In this document: piece by piece, positions 63,865-64,000 of the stretch
Numbering within the stretch: position 1 is the first letter of the stretch
How the letters are laid out: each line of letters begins with the position of its first letter
NCBI RefSeq assembly: GCF_030019515.1
Contig: NZ_JASEEQ010000002.1
Location: forward strand, 372,001-436,000
Length of the DNA stretch: 64,000 nt
Direction of reading: 5' to 3'
Source: Nocardioides sp.
Lineage (GTDB): Bacteria > Actinomycetota > Actinomycetes > Propionibacteriales > Nocardioidaceae
Program-made: the position numbers and the translations under genes
Notes under the pieces: model-generated
Told to the model about the DNA's origin: nothing
Databases searched by the model: none
The model's input: the letters and a program-made list of their open reading frames with translations, nothing else

Positions 63865-63905
63865 GGGTACTCCTAGCGTCGCTGGTAGGTGCTCACGATC
63901 GGCGG

Positions 63906-64000
63906 TCAGCCCGCGGTCACGAGCGTGCCAATCTTCTCACCCTGCACGACGCGCAGGATGTTGCCCTCCGGCTCCATGCCGAACACGACCATCGGAAGCT
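63906..64000 (-). CDS. pyrH: Uridylate kinase, C-terminal end (cut by window edge)
   Basis: Only the last 30 codons are present: FGMEPEGNILRVVQGEKIGT and the stop at 63906-63908, matching the end of bacterial UMP kinase. It is 41 bases upstream of frr, the conserved pyrH-frr order. The start and active site are outside the window. Confidence 0.92.
   Translation of the reverse strand, partial: LPMVVFGMEPEGNILRVVQGEKIGTLVTAG

Overview
The window is a very GC-rich actinobacterial chromosome segment. Gene content and order suggest Nocardioidaceae or a close relative, but this is a judgement from recall and no search was run. The ends hold a conserved actinobacterial core on the minus strand. Reading from the right this is pyrH (partial), frr, cdsA, a small membrane protein and rlmN. 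After a long interruption it resumes as dxr, rseP/rip1, ispG, a GNAT gene, two secreted phosphoesterases, proS, a HAD hydrolase, a divergent lipoprotein/DUF4439 pair, rimP, nusA, ylxR and infB (partial). In mycobacteria most of these genes lie close together. Here about 46 kb of accessory genes (14.5-60.6 kb) sit between dxr and rlmN.

Region by region: 14.5-18.2 kb holds a GABA-type aminotransferase and an amidohydrolase/NTF2-like pair whose start is preceded by a KstR-like palindrome. 18.3-22.8 kb holds an ABC-F ATPase, a remnant of a DUF222/HNH (13E12-type) protein, an orphan SNF2-type helicase and a membrane-anchored protein of unknown function. 22.8-37.3 kb holds the most striking structure: a cluster of about 13 kb flanked by two direct copies of a potC-type permease gene. 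The right copy is complete and the left copy has lost its 5' part. The two copies are identical over 563 bp (22820-23382 and 36493-37055), and identity drops abruptly to about 80% at 23383/37056. This looks like an insertion or homologous-recombination scar.

The enclosed cluster encodes a ribose-type ABC importer with a DUF2291 partner, a DeoR regulator, a zinc dehydrogenase of the erythritol/L-threitol type, a fused DhaK-DhaL kinase, a TIM-family isomerase, an RpiB-family isomerase, a transketolase and a ribokinase. Together they can be read as a complete route from a four-carbon polyol to the pentose phosphate pathway: tetritol to L-erythrulose, to L-erythrulose 1-P, to D-erythrulose 4-P, to D-erythrose 4-P, to transketolase. 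The steps follow chemistry known from Mycobacterium smegmatis. The substrate assignment here is inference.

36.5-55.3 kb is a polyamine region. Two complete PotABCD-type importers flank agmatinase, a putrescine-type aminotransferase, an aminobutyraldehyde dehydrogenase, a saccharopine-dehydrogenase-like protein, a YtcJ-type amidohydrolase and a Calx-beta-tailed polysaccharide deacetylase. An Lrp/AsnC regulator and a frameshifted PuuB-like oxidase close the block. The GABA aminotransferase at 14.6 kb could take the product onward. 55.3-60.6 kb holds an M1 metallopeptidase, a RIO kinase with a short overlapping upstream ORF, a LOG-family protein and a Tat-exported metallophosphoesterase. I saw no rRNA, tRNA, CRISPR array, transposase or integrase.
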